From Candidatus Pacearchaeota archaeon (GTDB taxonomy: Archaea; Nanobdellota; Nanobdellia; Pacearchaeales; GW2011-AR1): a DNA stretch of 36,206 nt. The translations under genes and the position numbers were made by a program. This document shows positions 1 to 6,561 of this stretch, piece after piece. The notes under the pieces were generated by a model. That model searched no databases and was not told where the DNA came from. It was given only the letters and a program-made list of their open reading frames with translations. Positions within the stretch are counted from its first letter, which is position 1, and each line of letters begins with the position of its first letter. The stretch is from contig JAFCGC010000007.1 in assembly GCA_017608305.1 (NCBI GenBank), forward strand, positions 1 through 36,206, given 5' to 3'.

Positions 1-1
1 T

Positions 2-64
2 GAGAATAAGGAAACTAATCAAGAGTTAGTTCTTTATCAAGATGCTTTTCCGGACTTCAAATGA
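2..64 (+). CDS. C-terminal end of a protein cut by the window edge
   Basis: An open frame enters from the left edge and gives 20 residues ending in ...DAFPDFK before a TGA at 62-64. Nothing identifies the family. It is called only because the frame is open to the edge, the composition is protein-like (acidic, polar) and an AT-rich intergenic stretch follows. It could be chance. Confidence 0.35.
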   Translation, partial: ENKETNQELVLYQDAFPDFK

Positions 65-282
65 TGGGTTCAGAGTAAAGCAAGAAGCACTACCTGGATT
101 TATAATTATATATTTATTATAAAATTAAAATATCGTATTCAATTATACTTAAAAAAAGTCGTGGGATATAGTAATTTATTATTTAGTAAATGCCCCCCCG
201 CATCATATTTTATTATAAATAATCTACCCCTAAATCAATATATGGGCTTATAAGGGGAAAATAAGAAATAAACAATACCTGA
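65..282. other. AT-rich intergenic stretch with a C7 run
   Basis: There is no gene here. The stretch lies between the end of the leftmost gene and the 3' end of the minus-strand membrane protein. It holds a run of seven C at 193-199 flanked by ATGC and GCAT (a possible 4-bp stem with a C6 loop at 190-203), and CCCCT near 228 that can pair with AGGGG near 254. Both could act as a 3' end signal for either flanking gene. I see no tRNA or other known RNA. Confidence 0.4.
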
Positions 283-996
283 TTATTTTCTTGTTCTTAA
301 ATAGAAAAACAATATTCCCACAGAAGAAATGATTAATCCTATTAAGAAAAGAGGCCAGTTATAGTATGAAGGATAATAATTTTCAATAATTTGAAGGAAT
401 TGTTGATTATATGCTAATGTGAAGAATTCATTAGTAAATCCTCCTCTTAAAATTATCTTGCCATAATCATAGAGCCACGTGTATAGTACAATCAAAATAC
501 CAATTATAATTAATATTAATTCTCTTAACTTCATCTTAATCTTGATTTTTGAATCCTCTAAATTGAGTATAATAAAAGTAGTTGTTAGCATTAAAATAGT
601 GCATAAAAGTGGGGCTAGAACTGGACCTACCCATGGCCAAGGAATTAGAAATAATACATCCCATGTAAAAAAAGATGCTGGCCAATTTAAGGTTAATTTG
701 AGGAAAATATAGTAAAATATATCCCAAATTGCAAAAACATAAATAAAATAAGCAAACCTCTCATATAATTTTTTCCCGACAAGCATAGCAATTGCGATTA
801 GTATTACAATTGTTGCAAATTCTCTTACCCATTCTATAGTTAGTATGGAAGGGTCAATAAATCCTCTTAGAGGAAAATTAAAACCTTCTGGATAATACAA
901 TTTACGCAGATAAATAACAATAACTGCCTCAAGAAATCCCATAACAATAGCAAAAATAGTCACAATTGAAAGCTTATTCAAACTCTTTTTCTTCAT
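283..996 (-). CDS. Multi-pass membrane protein, unknown function
   Basis: 237 residues with about six hydrophobic segments (roughly 10-30, 58-75, 82-100, 110-140, 157-175 and 213-233). A short basic N-terminus precedes the first segment. The aromatic middle part, with WDIFYYIFLK and FLIPWPWVGPVLAP, looks conserved and may line an intramembrane site, but I cannot name the family. A TATA-like element at 1019-1026 is centred 26.5 nt before the ATG, so the mRNA is probably leaderless. It stands alone, transcribed toward the left edge, and nothing around it suggests a pathway. Confident as a gene, unknown in function. Confidence 0.8.
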   Translation of the reverse strand: MKKKSLNKLSIVTIFAIVMGFLEAVIVIYLRKLYYPEGFNFPLRGFIDPSILTIEWVREFATIVILIAIAMLVGKKLYERFAYFIYVFAIWDIFYYIFLKLTLNWPASFFTWDVLFLIPWPWVGPVLAPLLCTILMLTTTFIILNLEDSKIKIKMKLRELILIIIGILIVLYTWLYDYGKIILRGGFTNEFFTLAYNQQFLQIIENYYPSYYNWPLFLIGLIISSVGILFFYLRTRK

Positions 997-1018
997 AAAA
1001 AGTCAAAGATTTTTCAAT

Positions 1019-1026
1019 TATATAAA
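1019..1026 (-). promoter_or_regulatory. TATA box of the membrane protein gene
   Basis: TTTATATA on the minus strand, centred 26.5 nt upstream of the start codon at 996. This is the archaeal TATA-to-start-site distance, which implies that transcription begins at or next to the ATG. Confidence 0.6.
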
Positions 1027-1097
1027 TTTACCCAAAGAAATAATCAGATGATTATTTACTAATTGATTATTAGAATTAATTTACTCAAACCAAACAA

Positions 1098-1340
1098 TTA
1101 CTTCTTATCAGTTTTTTCTTCAGGTTTTGTGTCTTGTTTTTTGACTTCAAATTCACTATAGTGACACTTACCACAGTAAAATCTTGATTGAGAATTCATT
1201 AAAAAAACTCCTGGGCCGCATCTAGGGCAAAATCTTTGTCTTGTGACTTTATCACCTTCTATTTTATATTTAGTATATTTCTTGCTAGTAGGTTTATTCT
1301 TATGAGGTTTTTTTCCTTTTTTAACTGATTTTTTTGGCAT
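1098..1340 (-). CDS. rps27ae: Small ribosomal subunit protein eS31 (S27ae)
   Basis: 80-residue archaeal/eukaryotic ribosomal protein of the 30S head. A lysine-rich N-terminus (1-25) is followed by a zinc ribbon with C38, C41, C56 and C59 (CPRCGPG and YCGKCHY), the family signature. A charged tail of about 15 residues follows. It is the last gene of the rpo7-ORF77-spt4-eS24-ORF68-eS31 operon and begins 1 nt after the stop of the preceding gene. The order Spt4, eS24, eS31 is a standard archaeal arrangement, which supports the call. Confidence 0.95.
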   Translation of the reverse strand: MPKKSVKKGKKPHKNKPTSKKYTKYKIEGDKVTRQRFCPRCGPGVFLMNSQSRFYCGKCHYSEFEVKKQDTKPEEKTDKK

Positions 1341-1341
1341 T

Positions 1342-1548
1342 TTATAGATAGTCTTTTAGATTTTTTTCAGCTTCTTCTTCAATTACTTTTTGTAATGCAT
1401 TTAAGTTATCTATCACTTCTTTATACTCTTTTCTATCTTTTAAACTAGGAATATAATAAGTAATTGACTTTAAATTATCGAGGGCATTTTGTCTAGGAGA
1501 ATTTAATATATTTTTTATTAATTTGCTGTTGTCAAATTTTTTAGGCAT
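1342..1548 (-). CDS. Small hypothetical protein between eS24 and eS31
   Basis: 68 residues, mostly helical and charged, ending in an acidic/basic helix (roughly 40-65) that could form a short coiled coil. No metal site, signal or known motif is visible. Its start overlaps the eS24 stop by 8 nt and its stop lies 1 nt before the eS31 start, so it is translated within the ribosomal operon. That tight packing is the main evidence that it is real. A ribosome- or translation-linked role is a guess from position only. Confidence 0.65.
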   Translation of the reverse strand: MPKKFDNSKLIKNILNSPRQNALDNLKSITYYIPSLKDRKEYKEVIDNLNALQKVIEEEAEKNLKDYL

Positions 1549-1966
1549 TTTGTTTTTCCTCCTCTAATTTATTCTCTTCAGCAGGTTTTTCTTCTGTGGG
1601 TTTTTCACCTGGTTCTTCTGTTGATTCTGATTTAGGTTGTTCTGTTGGAATTTCAAGCTTTTCTTGAGGGGCTTCTTCTTGTTTTGACTTTTCTGCTGCA
1701 GCTTGTTCTTTTTTTGATTTTGGTTCTATTTCATTTTTATCTTTTTCAGAATCATAAATTTTAGCAGTAATAGTAAATTCTTTTACACCAAATTTTCCTA
1801 AAATATTTTTTATTCTGATATTTTCGGATTTTGTTGAAAATTTCTCAGAAAGAAATTTTAAGGTATCAATATAACTAGGAGTTGATTCTGCTTCCACAAT
1901 TAGTTGAATTTCTTTTCTTTTGAATAAAGGATTTTCTTTTTGGAATATTGTTTTAACTTCTTTCAT
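1541..1966 (-). CDS. rps24e: Small ribosomal subunit protein eS24
   Basis: 141 residues. Positions 1-80 match the eS24 fold: a beta strand (KEVKTIFQKENPLFKRKE), then a helix and strands including IRIKNILGKFGVKEFTITAKIYDS. Residues from about 85 onward form a low-complexity tail rich in Glu, Lys and Pro, longer than in typical archaeal eS24 (about 100 residues) and probably disordered. It lies between spt4 and ORF68 in the same operon, as in other archaea. Binding on the small subunit is family knowledge. The tail's role is unknown. Confidence 0.93.
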   Translation of the reverse strand: MKEVKTIFQKENPLFKRKEIQLIVEAESTPSYIDTLKFLSEKFSTKSENIRIKNILGKFGVKEFTITAKIYDSEKDKNEIEPKSKKEQAAAEKSKQEEAPQEKLEIPTEQPKSESTEEPGEKPTEEKPAEENKLEEEKQNA

Positions 1967-1971
1967 TAGAA

Positions 1972-2163
1972 TTACCTAGTTTTAATTGCAAAATTTCCTT
2001 TACTCTTGATGTTAATTTTTTTAGCGATTTCTGATTTTTCAGGATTTAAAACAACAATTCTTCCTTTAAAAGAATCTGTAGATTCTTTTGCATCACATTT
2101 AGGACACTTATCTCCTGTTTCATATATTGTGTTACAAATTTTACATGCTTTTTGTTTTGGCAT
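1972..2163 (-). CDS. spt4: Transcription elongation factor Spt4 (RpoE'')
   Basis: 63 residues starting at the ATG preceding KQKACKICN. A longer frame upstream would overlap ORF77 and is rejected. A four-cysteine zinc site (C7, C10, C20, C23) is followed by the beta-rich Spt4 core with the VVLNPEKSEIAKKI motif. Spt4 pairs with the NGN domain of Spt5 and keeps RNA polymerase processive. A GGGGAGG sequence lies about 14 nt upstream of the ATG. It sits one base after ORF77 in the rpo7 operon, the normal archaeal place. Confidence 0.93.
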   Translation of the reverse strand: MPKQKACKICNTIYETGDKCPKCDAKESTDSFKGRIVVLNPEKSEIAKKINIKSKGNFAIKTR

Positions 2164-2164
2164 T

Positions 2165-2398
2165 TTAAGGTGATGTCCTCCCCATTTTATCTTGATATTC
2201 TGAACAGGAATAACAATTAACACAATCACTTTCATTTACTGTTTTTCCAATATAACATCTTCCTTTTCCATCTGCTACAAATTCAAAAAGTTCACATAAT
2301 GTTTGAGATGATTTTCGTTCCCCAATAATTTCTAATCTTTTTCCAGCTTCTACAATAGCCTTATTTAATTTTGATCCATCATTACTCTCTAAATTCAT
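2165..2398 (-). CDS. Cysteine-rich small protein between Rpo7 and Spt4
   Basis: 77 residues of unknown family. The N-terminal 30 residues are helical and charged. The second half holds five cysteines: C35, C48, C59, C62 and C65, the last three as CxxCxxC. This pattern could bind zinc or a small iron-sulfur cluster, but no known family is recognised. It overlaps the rpo7 stop by 4 nt and ends 1 nt before spt4, so it is translationally coupled to two transcription factors. A transcription-linked role is inference from position. Confidence 0.75.
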   Translation of the reverse strand: MNLESNDGSKLNKAIVEAGKRLEIIGERKSSQTLCELFEFVADGKGRCYIGKTVNESDCVNCYSCSEYQDKMGRTSP

Positions 2399-3009
2399 TT
2401 TTTCTTTTTTCCTCCTTTAGCAGATTTTGCTTCTTTGTCTATTGCCTTTGCAGCAATTTTAGCGGCTTTTTCTTTTTTTGCTTGATCTTCTTTGATCCAT
2501 TCTAATTTTCCTAATCCAGGTTGTCTCATTGTTAACCCTATTTTAGGATCATCTCCTTTATGACTAATTGCAACAACCCTAGCTAAACATAAATCTCCTT
2601 GTTTTAAGGCTCTTTTACTTGATTTGCCTAACAAAGAATTTGCTTTGCTAAAACTCACATAATCATCCATTGTTTGGCTGATATGAATCATTCCTCTCAT
2701 TACCCCTATATCAATAAATGCCCCAAAATCTGTTATTTCTGCAATGACTCCATAGACAATTTCTTGTAAGTCTGGTTTCCAAATAAGTAATTTAAATTTT
2801 GTACTATAATATGCTGCTCCATCTCCAGGAATAATCACTCCTTCACCAATCCCTAAAACCTCGATTACTTTTACTACCTTGCCTAACTCTTTATCGTAGT
2901 GATCTATATAGGTCTCTTCTAATTGTTTATCAATAGCTTCTACAGTAGGTAAACCAAATAACTTTGGGTCCACTCGAATATGATCTTCTACTTCAGTTAG
3001 ATAAAACAT
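2395..3009 (-). CDS. rpo7: RNA polymerase subunit Rpo7 (RpoE')
   Basis: 204 residues. The N-terminal RNP-like domain (1-80) is followed by an S1/OB domain (82-165) containing GVIAEITDFGAFIDIG and GMIHISQ. A lysine/alanine-rich tail (170-204) extends beyond the usual end near 185-190. Rpo7 forms the polymerase stalk with Rpo4 and guides the emerging RNA. It leads the operon that continues with ORF77, spt4, eS24 and eS31. A TATA-like TTTAAAAA (minus strand, 3038-3045) is centred about 32 nt upstream, implying a very short leader. Confidence 0.96.
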   Translation of the reverse strand: MFYLTEVEDHIRVDPKLFGLPTVEAIDKQLEETYIDHYDKELGKVVKVIEVLGIGEGVIIPGDGAAYYSTKFKLLIWKPDLQEIVYGVIAEITDFGAFIDIGVMRGMIHISQTMDDYVSFSKANSLLGKSSKRALKQGDLCLARVVAISHKGDDPKIGLTMRQPGLGKLEWIKEDQAKKEKAAKIAAKAIDKEAKSAKGGKKKK

Positions 3010-3050
3010 TTTAATTGAAAATTAAAATTGAAGGTGCTTTTTAAAGCTTT

Positions 3051-3428
3051 TCAAATAACACTTAGTTTCTTTTTTTCATTAATAACTATTTTTGGGTTTT
3101 TTATTTTGTGTTTTAGTTTTCTATCTAGTGTACCTACAACCACATCTTTATTTTGTTCTGCAAATTTTACCAATCCTCTATCTACGTTACTATCTTTTAA
3201 ATCAATATCATCGAATGAACCTTCTGTTTTTTCTAATATTGTTAGAGCAAGACTAGCATCATTTCTAGAATGATATTTTTGTTTAGAGTGCATTATTTGA
3301 TCTAGTTCAGTAAAAACCTGTTTTGGGATTAAAATCTTATATCCCCAAAAAAATAAATCATCTAAGAAATCTATTTTCTGCTTCACACATGTTAAAATAA
3401 AATTTGTATCTAGTATAACTTTTTTCAT
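3051..3428 (-). CDS. Fcf1-like PIN-domain ribonuclease
   Basis: 125 residues from the internal ATG at 3428. The start 12 nt further upstream lies too close to the TATA element. A PIN nuclease fold spans the whole protein, with the acidic quartet D7 (ILDTNF), E41 (FTELD), D83 and D102 (GTLDRKL), all present, so it should be active. The family matches archaeal proteins related to eukaryotic Fcf1/Utp24, which cut pre-rRNA. In archaea this gene is often next to rpo7 and ribosomal genes, as here. The rRNA target is inference. It shares a palindromic TATA box with the divergent gene at 3477. Confidence 0.85.
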   Translation of the reverse strand: MKKVILDTNFILTCVKQKIDFLDDLFFWGYKILIPKQVFTELDQIMHSKQKYHSRNDASLALTILEKTEGSFDDIDLKDSNVDRGLVKFAEQNKDVVVGTLDRKLKHKIKNPKIVINEKKKLSVI

Positions 3429-3447
3429 GAATATACACATAAAAACA

Positions 3448-3455
3448 TTTATAAA
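3448..3455. promoter_or_regulatory. Palindromic TATA box shared by divergent genes
   Basis: TTTATAAA, identical on both strands, centred at 3451.5. The minus-strand start codon (3428) is 23.5 nt away and the plus-strand ATG (3477) is 25.5 nt away, so one element is placed correctly for leaderless transcription in both directions. No second TATA element is visible in the 48 bp between the two genes. Confidence 0.65.
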
Positions 3456-3476
3456 AGCATTGTGGTAAATAGGGGC

Positions 3477-3830
3477 ATGCTATTAGAAGAGAAATTTAAT
3501 AAGGCCATCAATGAATGGGTAGAATATTCCAACAAGAATAAACATATGTCTGATATAAAATCTAAGATTAGTGAAGATGCAGCTAATAAAATAATTGAAA
3601 TGGGGTATGATGCTCTTCCATTTATAAGGAATTTATATAATAAAAAAACAGATGAAAATAAGGATTTGATGGGAGTTAGACTTTTTGGTGTTCCTTACTT
3701 ACTATATGAAATTATTGGAAGAAAAGATTTTCAAATCCCTAATGAAATTGCTGGACAAATGCCTAAAATAGATGAGTTCACTAAAAATTGGCTTGATGAA
3801 AATATGAGTAAATATACTCAAGAATCTTAA
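3477..3830 (+). CDS. Hypothetical protein, divergent from the PIN gene
   Basis: 117 residues from the ATG at 3477. An upstream GTG at 3462 is only about 11 nt from the TATA box and is less likely. The protein is soluble and helical. The stretch NKIIEMGYDALPFIRNLY and a C-terminal WLDENM segment faintly recall a family of small bacterial helical proteins of unknown function, but I would not transfer a name. No metal site, signal peptide or membrane segment is seen. It is probably a single-gene transcript, since the next gene has its own TATA box. Confidence 0.7.
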   Translation: MLLEEKFNKAINEWVEYSNKNKHMSDIKSKISEDAANKIIEMGYDALPFIRNLYNKKTDENKDLMGVRLFGVPYLLYEIIGRKDFQIPNEIAGQMPKIDEFTKNWLDENMSKYTQES

Positions 3831-3832
3831 CC

Positions 3833-3840
3833 TTTAAATA
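3833..3840 (+). promoter_or_regulatory. TATA box of the 186-aa gene
   Basis: TTTAAATA centred 25.5 nt before the ATG at 3862, immediately after the stop of the upstream gene. It implies a leaderless transcript that also covers the PIN gene at 4419. Confidence 0.6.
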
Positions 3841-3861
3841 ATCTTTTTTCTTATTTTTTTA

Positions 3862-4422
3862 ATGAAAGAAACCAAACATGTTCTGGGTGTTCTTGAAAAT
3901 ACAAAAAAGGCTGTGACAGAAGAAAACCCTATTAAATTAAAAGAATTGAGCAATCAAACAATTCATGCGGCTTCTGTTGAACAAGATCCAGACAGTATCA
4001 CAGTTGCAGTGATTGTGTATTCTCTAAGTAAAATAATTGAGAGGAAAAAATTTCAAACCTATTCTGGATGGCCAAAATTTTACAAACTAATTATGATGGC
4101 TCTTGATGGATCTATAGCGGCTCTTAAAAGAGGAGATCATAGACTGTTTAAAGAAAAATTAAAATCAATTAGGAGGGAGATAAGCAAATTATCTGGAAAA
4201 CTAAAAATGTATATTCAAGATGTTTTTGAAAAAGCAAAAATAAACAAAGCTTCTAGAATTTATGAGCATGGTATTTCTATGGAAACAACTGCTAGTTTAC
4301 TAGGCATTACAATGTTTGATTTAGCAGGTTATTCAGGCCAAACAGGAATTTCTGATGTGTCTGTTAGTAGAACCCTTGATGTTAGACAACGAATTAAAAC
4401 TGCTGTGCAATTTTTCAAATGA
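3862..4422 (+). CDS. Helical protein coupled to a PIN gene
   Basis: 186 residues, almost all predicted helix, no cysteines, slightly basic. The N-terminal half (1-75) and the middle (85-125, lysine-rich) look like helical bundles. The region ISMETTASLLGITMFDLAGYSGQ (about 137-160) resembles a helix-turn-helix, with ASLLGI as a plausible recognition turn. Its stop overlaps the start of the following PIN gene (ATGA at 4419-4422), so the two are translationally coupled. The layout, a DNA-binding-like protein before a PIN nuclease, resembles a VapBC pair but both proteins are larger than typical. It may instead be an RNA-processing pair. Function unknown. Confidence 0.8.
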   Translation: MKETKHVLGVLENTKKAVTEENPIKLKELSNQTIHAASVEQDPDSITVAVIVYSLSKIIERKKFQTYSGWPKFYKLIMMALDGSIAALKRGDHRLFKEKLKSIRREISKLSGKLKMYIQDVFEKAKINKASRIYEHGISMETTASLLGITMFDLAGYSGQTGISDVSVSRTLDVRQRIKTAVQFFK

Positions 4423-5105
4423 AGGAGAAAATTTTAATTTTTGACGCAAGCACATTGATCACTTTCTCAATGAATGGCCTTATTGGGGAATTAAAAAAAT
4501 TAAAAGAAGGTTTTAATGGAAAGTTTATAATAACAAAAGACGTGAAAAGAGAGATCATTGATAAACCGATTACAATAAAAAAATTTGAACTTGAAGCTTT
4601 AAGATTAAAAAAATTATTAGATGAAAAAATTCTTGAGATGTCTTCTATTTTAGGTGTAAGTGATGATGAAATCTCAAGCAAAACAGAGGAGTTCAAGAAA
4701 ATTGCTAATAGTACATTTCACGCAAGAGAAAAAGATATTCATTTAATTGATTCTGGGGAAGCATCTTGCTTAGCTTTAAGTAAGATATTAACAGAAAAAG
4801 GCATCCAAAACATTATTGGTGTTGATGAAAGAACAACAAGGATGCTTGGAGAAAAGCCTGAAAATTTACATAAGCTTTTTGAAAAAAAGTTTCATACCAA
4901 AATTCAAGTTAAAAAAGAGAACTACAAGTATTTTAAAGGGTTTACTTTTATTCGATCTTCTGAATTAGTTTATGTAGCATATAAAAAAGGGTTAGTTGAG
5001 ATAAAAGATGGAGATATAGTATTGGATGCTTTACTCTATGCAGTGAAATTTAAAGGCTGTTCTATTTCTAGCGATGAAATAAAGGAAATCAAAAAGATAG
5101 GGTAG
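4419..5105 (+). CDS. Large PIN-domain protein
   Basis: 228 residues. The N-terminus (LIFDASTLI, D9) and E45 are followed by a helical insertion (50-105), then DSGEASCLAL (D111, E114) and VDERTTRML (D136), the order of acidic residues in PIN nucleases. The C-terminal part (150-228) adds a strand-rich extension with FIRSSEL and DALLYAVKFKGC. At 228 residues it is much larger than VapC toxins (about 130). It overlaps the upstream gene by 4 nt. RNase activity is likely from the intact acidic residues. The target, and whether it is a toxin or a processing enzyme, is not decidable here. Confidence 0.8.
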   Translation: MKEKILIFDASTLITFSMNGLIGELKKLKEGFNGKFIITKDVKREIIDKPITIKKFELEALRLKKLLDEKILEMSSILGVSDDEISSKTEEFKKIANSTFHAREKDIHLIDSGEASCLALSKILTEKGIQNIIGVDERTTRMLGEKPENLHKLFEKKFHTKIQVKKENYKYFKGFTFIRSSELVYVAYKKGLVEIKDGDIVLDALLYAVKFKGCSISSDEIKEIKKIG

Positions 5106-5163
5106 AAAGCATTAAAAATAGATTATTTCTTAATAAATTAAGGGTGCGTAGTATAATAGAAAG

Positions 5164-5171
5164 ATATAAAT
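5164..5171 (+). promoter_or_regulatory. TATA box of the HTH-nuclease gene
   Basis: ATATAAAT centred 26.5 nt upstream of the ATG at 5194. The gene therefore has its own leaderless promoter. The transcript should run on into tRNA-Trp, which overlaps the 3' end of the gene. Confidence 0.6.
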
Positions 5172-5193
5172 AATACCGTTTAATTCTTATTTA

Positions 5194-6267
5194 ATGAAAA
5201 GAAAAAGATATACTCTTAAAGAAAAACAAAATATTATTTTAGATTATATTAAAAGGAATCCCCAAGCAACACATAGAAGTATTAAAGAGGATACTAAACT
5301 ACATGTGAATAGGATTTTTAGAAGTTTAAAAGAAGCATTTAAGTTGGCTGGAATTAAGGTTCCTAGAACATTTGATTTTAAAAATAGAAATCAAAGAAGG
5401 AAAATTATAATTAATTATATAAAAAGAAACCCTACTGTTGGAGGACACACTATAGCAAAAGAGACAAAAATTAATCCATGTAATGCATTTAAGAGTATTA
5501 AAGAAGCTTTTGAAAAAGCAGGTGTTCAATATCCTAGGAAGATTGATCAAAGAAAAAAAGAGGAAAAGAAAAGAGAAATCTTAAAACTTGTTAAAGAAAA
5601 TCCCTTAATTACAATTCCTGAAATAATAAAGAAAGTTCGAACACAACCATATAAGTTGTTCAAAAACTTGGATGAAATATATGAAAAAGCAAAAATTAAA
5701 CCTTTTAGAAAAGGAGAAAAAAGAAAAATAAAAAAACAACAAGAAATCATCAGATATATTAAGGAAAATCCTTTAGCAACTCAAAGAGAAATAAATAACA
5801 CTTGTAAAACCCATGTACAAGAAGTTTTCGATAAAGGAATATTTGACGCATATAAAAAAGCAGGAATTAAATTTCCTTTTGAAAGATTAAAAGCATATGG
5901 GATTGGTATAAAAGAAATTAGGGAAAGAGCAAAAACCTTTGAAGAAGAAATAGCAATTAACCTTTCCGGATATGGGAAAGTAAATAGATTAGTTAAAACA
6001 AAAAGAGGTTTTGCAGATATTATTTTTGAAAGAAAAAATAAAAGAGTAATTATTGAAGTTAAAGATTATAAAAATAAAGAGATATCAATTTCACAAATAA
6101 ATCAACTTAATAAATACCTTGAAGATTGTCTTTGTAATTTAGGTTTTTTGATCTGCCACAAGAAACCAAAAAAAGATAAGTTTTTAATTAACAAAAACAG
6201 CATATTTGTGTTGGAAAAAGAAGAATTAAATAGAGTTCCAAAATTAATCGACGGGATAGTAGGCTAA
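5194..6267 (+). CDS. Four-repeat HTH protein with PD-(D/E)XK nuclease domain
   Basis: 357 residues. Four helical repeats of about 50 residues lie at roughly 10-60, 66-115, 125-172 and 180-229. Each follows a pattern like I..YIK.NP.aT...I, then a helix ending in EA..KAGIK.P, and looks like a small DNA-binding helix-turn-helix. The C-terminal domain (245-345) has GFADIIF (D275) and IIEVK (E288, K290), the core of a PD-(D/E)XK nuclease. It is very basic. The combination suggests a sequence-specific DNA endonuclease such as a free-standing homing enzyme or a restriction-like protein. No methylase is nearby. The last five codons and the stop lie inside tRNA-Trp, so the DNA there serves two products. 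The architecture is seen, the biological role is inferred. Confidence 0.82.
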   Translation: MKRKRYTLKEKQNIILDYIKRNPQATHRSIKEDTKLHVNRIFRSLKEAFKLAGIKVPRTFDFKNRNQRRKIIINYIKRNPTVGGHTIAKETKINPCNAFKSIKEAFEKAGVQYPRKIDQRKKEEKKREILKLVKENPLITIPEIIKKVRTQPYKLFKNLDEIYEKAKIKPFRKGEKRKIKKQQEIIRYIKENPLATQREINNTCKTHVQEVFDKGIFDAYKKAGIKFPFERLKAYGIGIKEIRERAKTFEEEIAINLSGYGKVNRLVKTKRGFADIIFERKNKRVIIEVKDYKNKEISISQINQLNKYLEDCLCNLGFLICHKKPKKDKFLINKNSIFVLEKEELNRVPKLIDGIVG

Positions 6268-6323
6268 TGGTAAACTGGCGAGCTCCAGCCTCGCATTTGG
6301 GGGTTCGATTCCCTCCTATCCCA
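6253..6323 (+). tRNA. tRNA-Trp (anticodon CCA), no intron
   Basis: 71 nt ending with discriminator A6323; CCA is not encoded. Acceptor GGGATAG (6253-6259) pairs with CTATCCC (6316-6322). The anticodon stem GCGAG/CTCGC encloses loop CTCCAGC with CCA at 6285-6287. The T stem (6299-6303/6311-6315, one G-U) encloses TTCGATT. The D stem GGCT/AACT has a G-U and a C-A mismatch, a mild weakness. Archaeal tRNA-Trp often contains an intron; this one does not. The first 15 nt also encode the end of the nuclease gene, whose TAA falls at the D stem/loop (6265-6267). It presumably depends on that transcript and on RNase P. Confidence 0.88.
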
Positions 6324-6331
6324 TTTTAGAA

Positions 6332-6556
6332 TTATCTTTTTTTTCTATTAATTACCAACACTATTAGAACTACTATGGCTGCTATTACTAGAATTACAAA
6401 AATAACAAATAACCAGAGATAAATTCCTACACCAAATATTTCTGGGCCAAATAACACATCTGCTTTTACACAAGGTCTATTTGCATCTCCTAGATCCGCG
6501 GATACAAAGCCGGCTAAAAGGATGATTAAAGGTAAAAAGAATATTAATTTTCTCAT
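6332..6556 (-). CDS. Small exported/membrane protein, unknown
   Basis: 74 residues from the ATG at 6556, chosen because it follows the upstream stop by 5 nt and begins a textbook signal sequence (MRKLIFF, then a leucine/isoleucine core and FVSA, cleavage near residue 20). A short extracellular loop of about 25 residues with one cysteine precedes a long C-terminal membrane helix (44-70) and a cytoplasmic RKKR. Single-pass, C-terminus in. It is probably co-transcribed with the Cys-rich protein just upstream. No family recognised. Confidence 0.7.
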   Translation of the reverse strand: MRKLIFFLPLIILLAGFVSADLGDANRPCVKADVLFGPEIFGVGIYLWLFVIFVILVIAAIVVLIVLVINRKKR

Positions 6557-6561
6557 TTTAC

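Noticed and set aside
2164-2235. Longer Spt4 with 24 extra N-terminal residues
   Set aside because: The extension overlaps the Cys-rich gene's coding region and lacks Spt4 similarity; the ATG at 2163 fits the family length.
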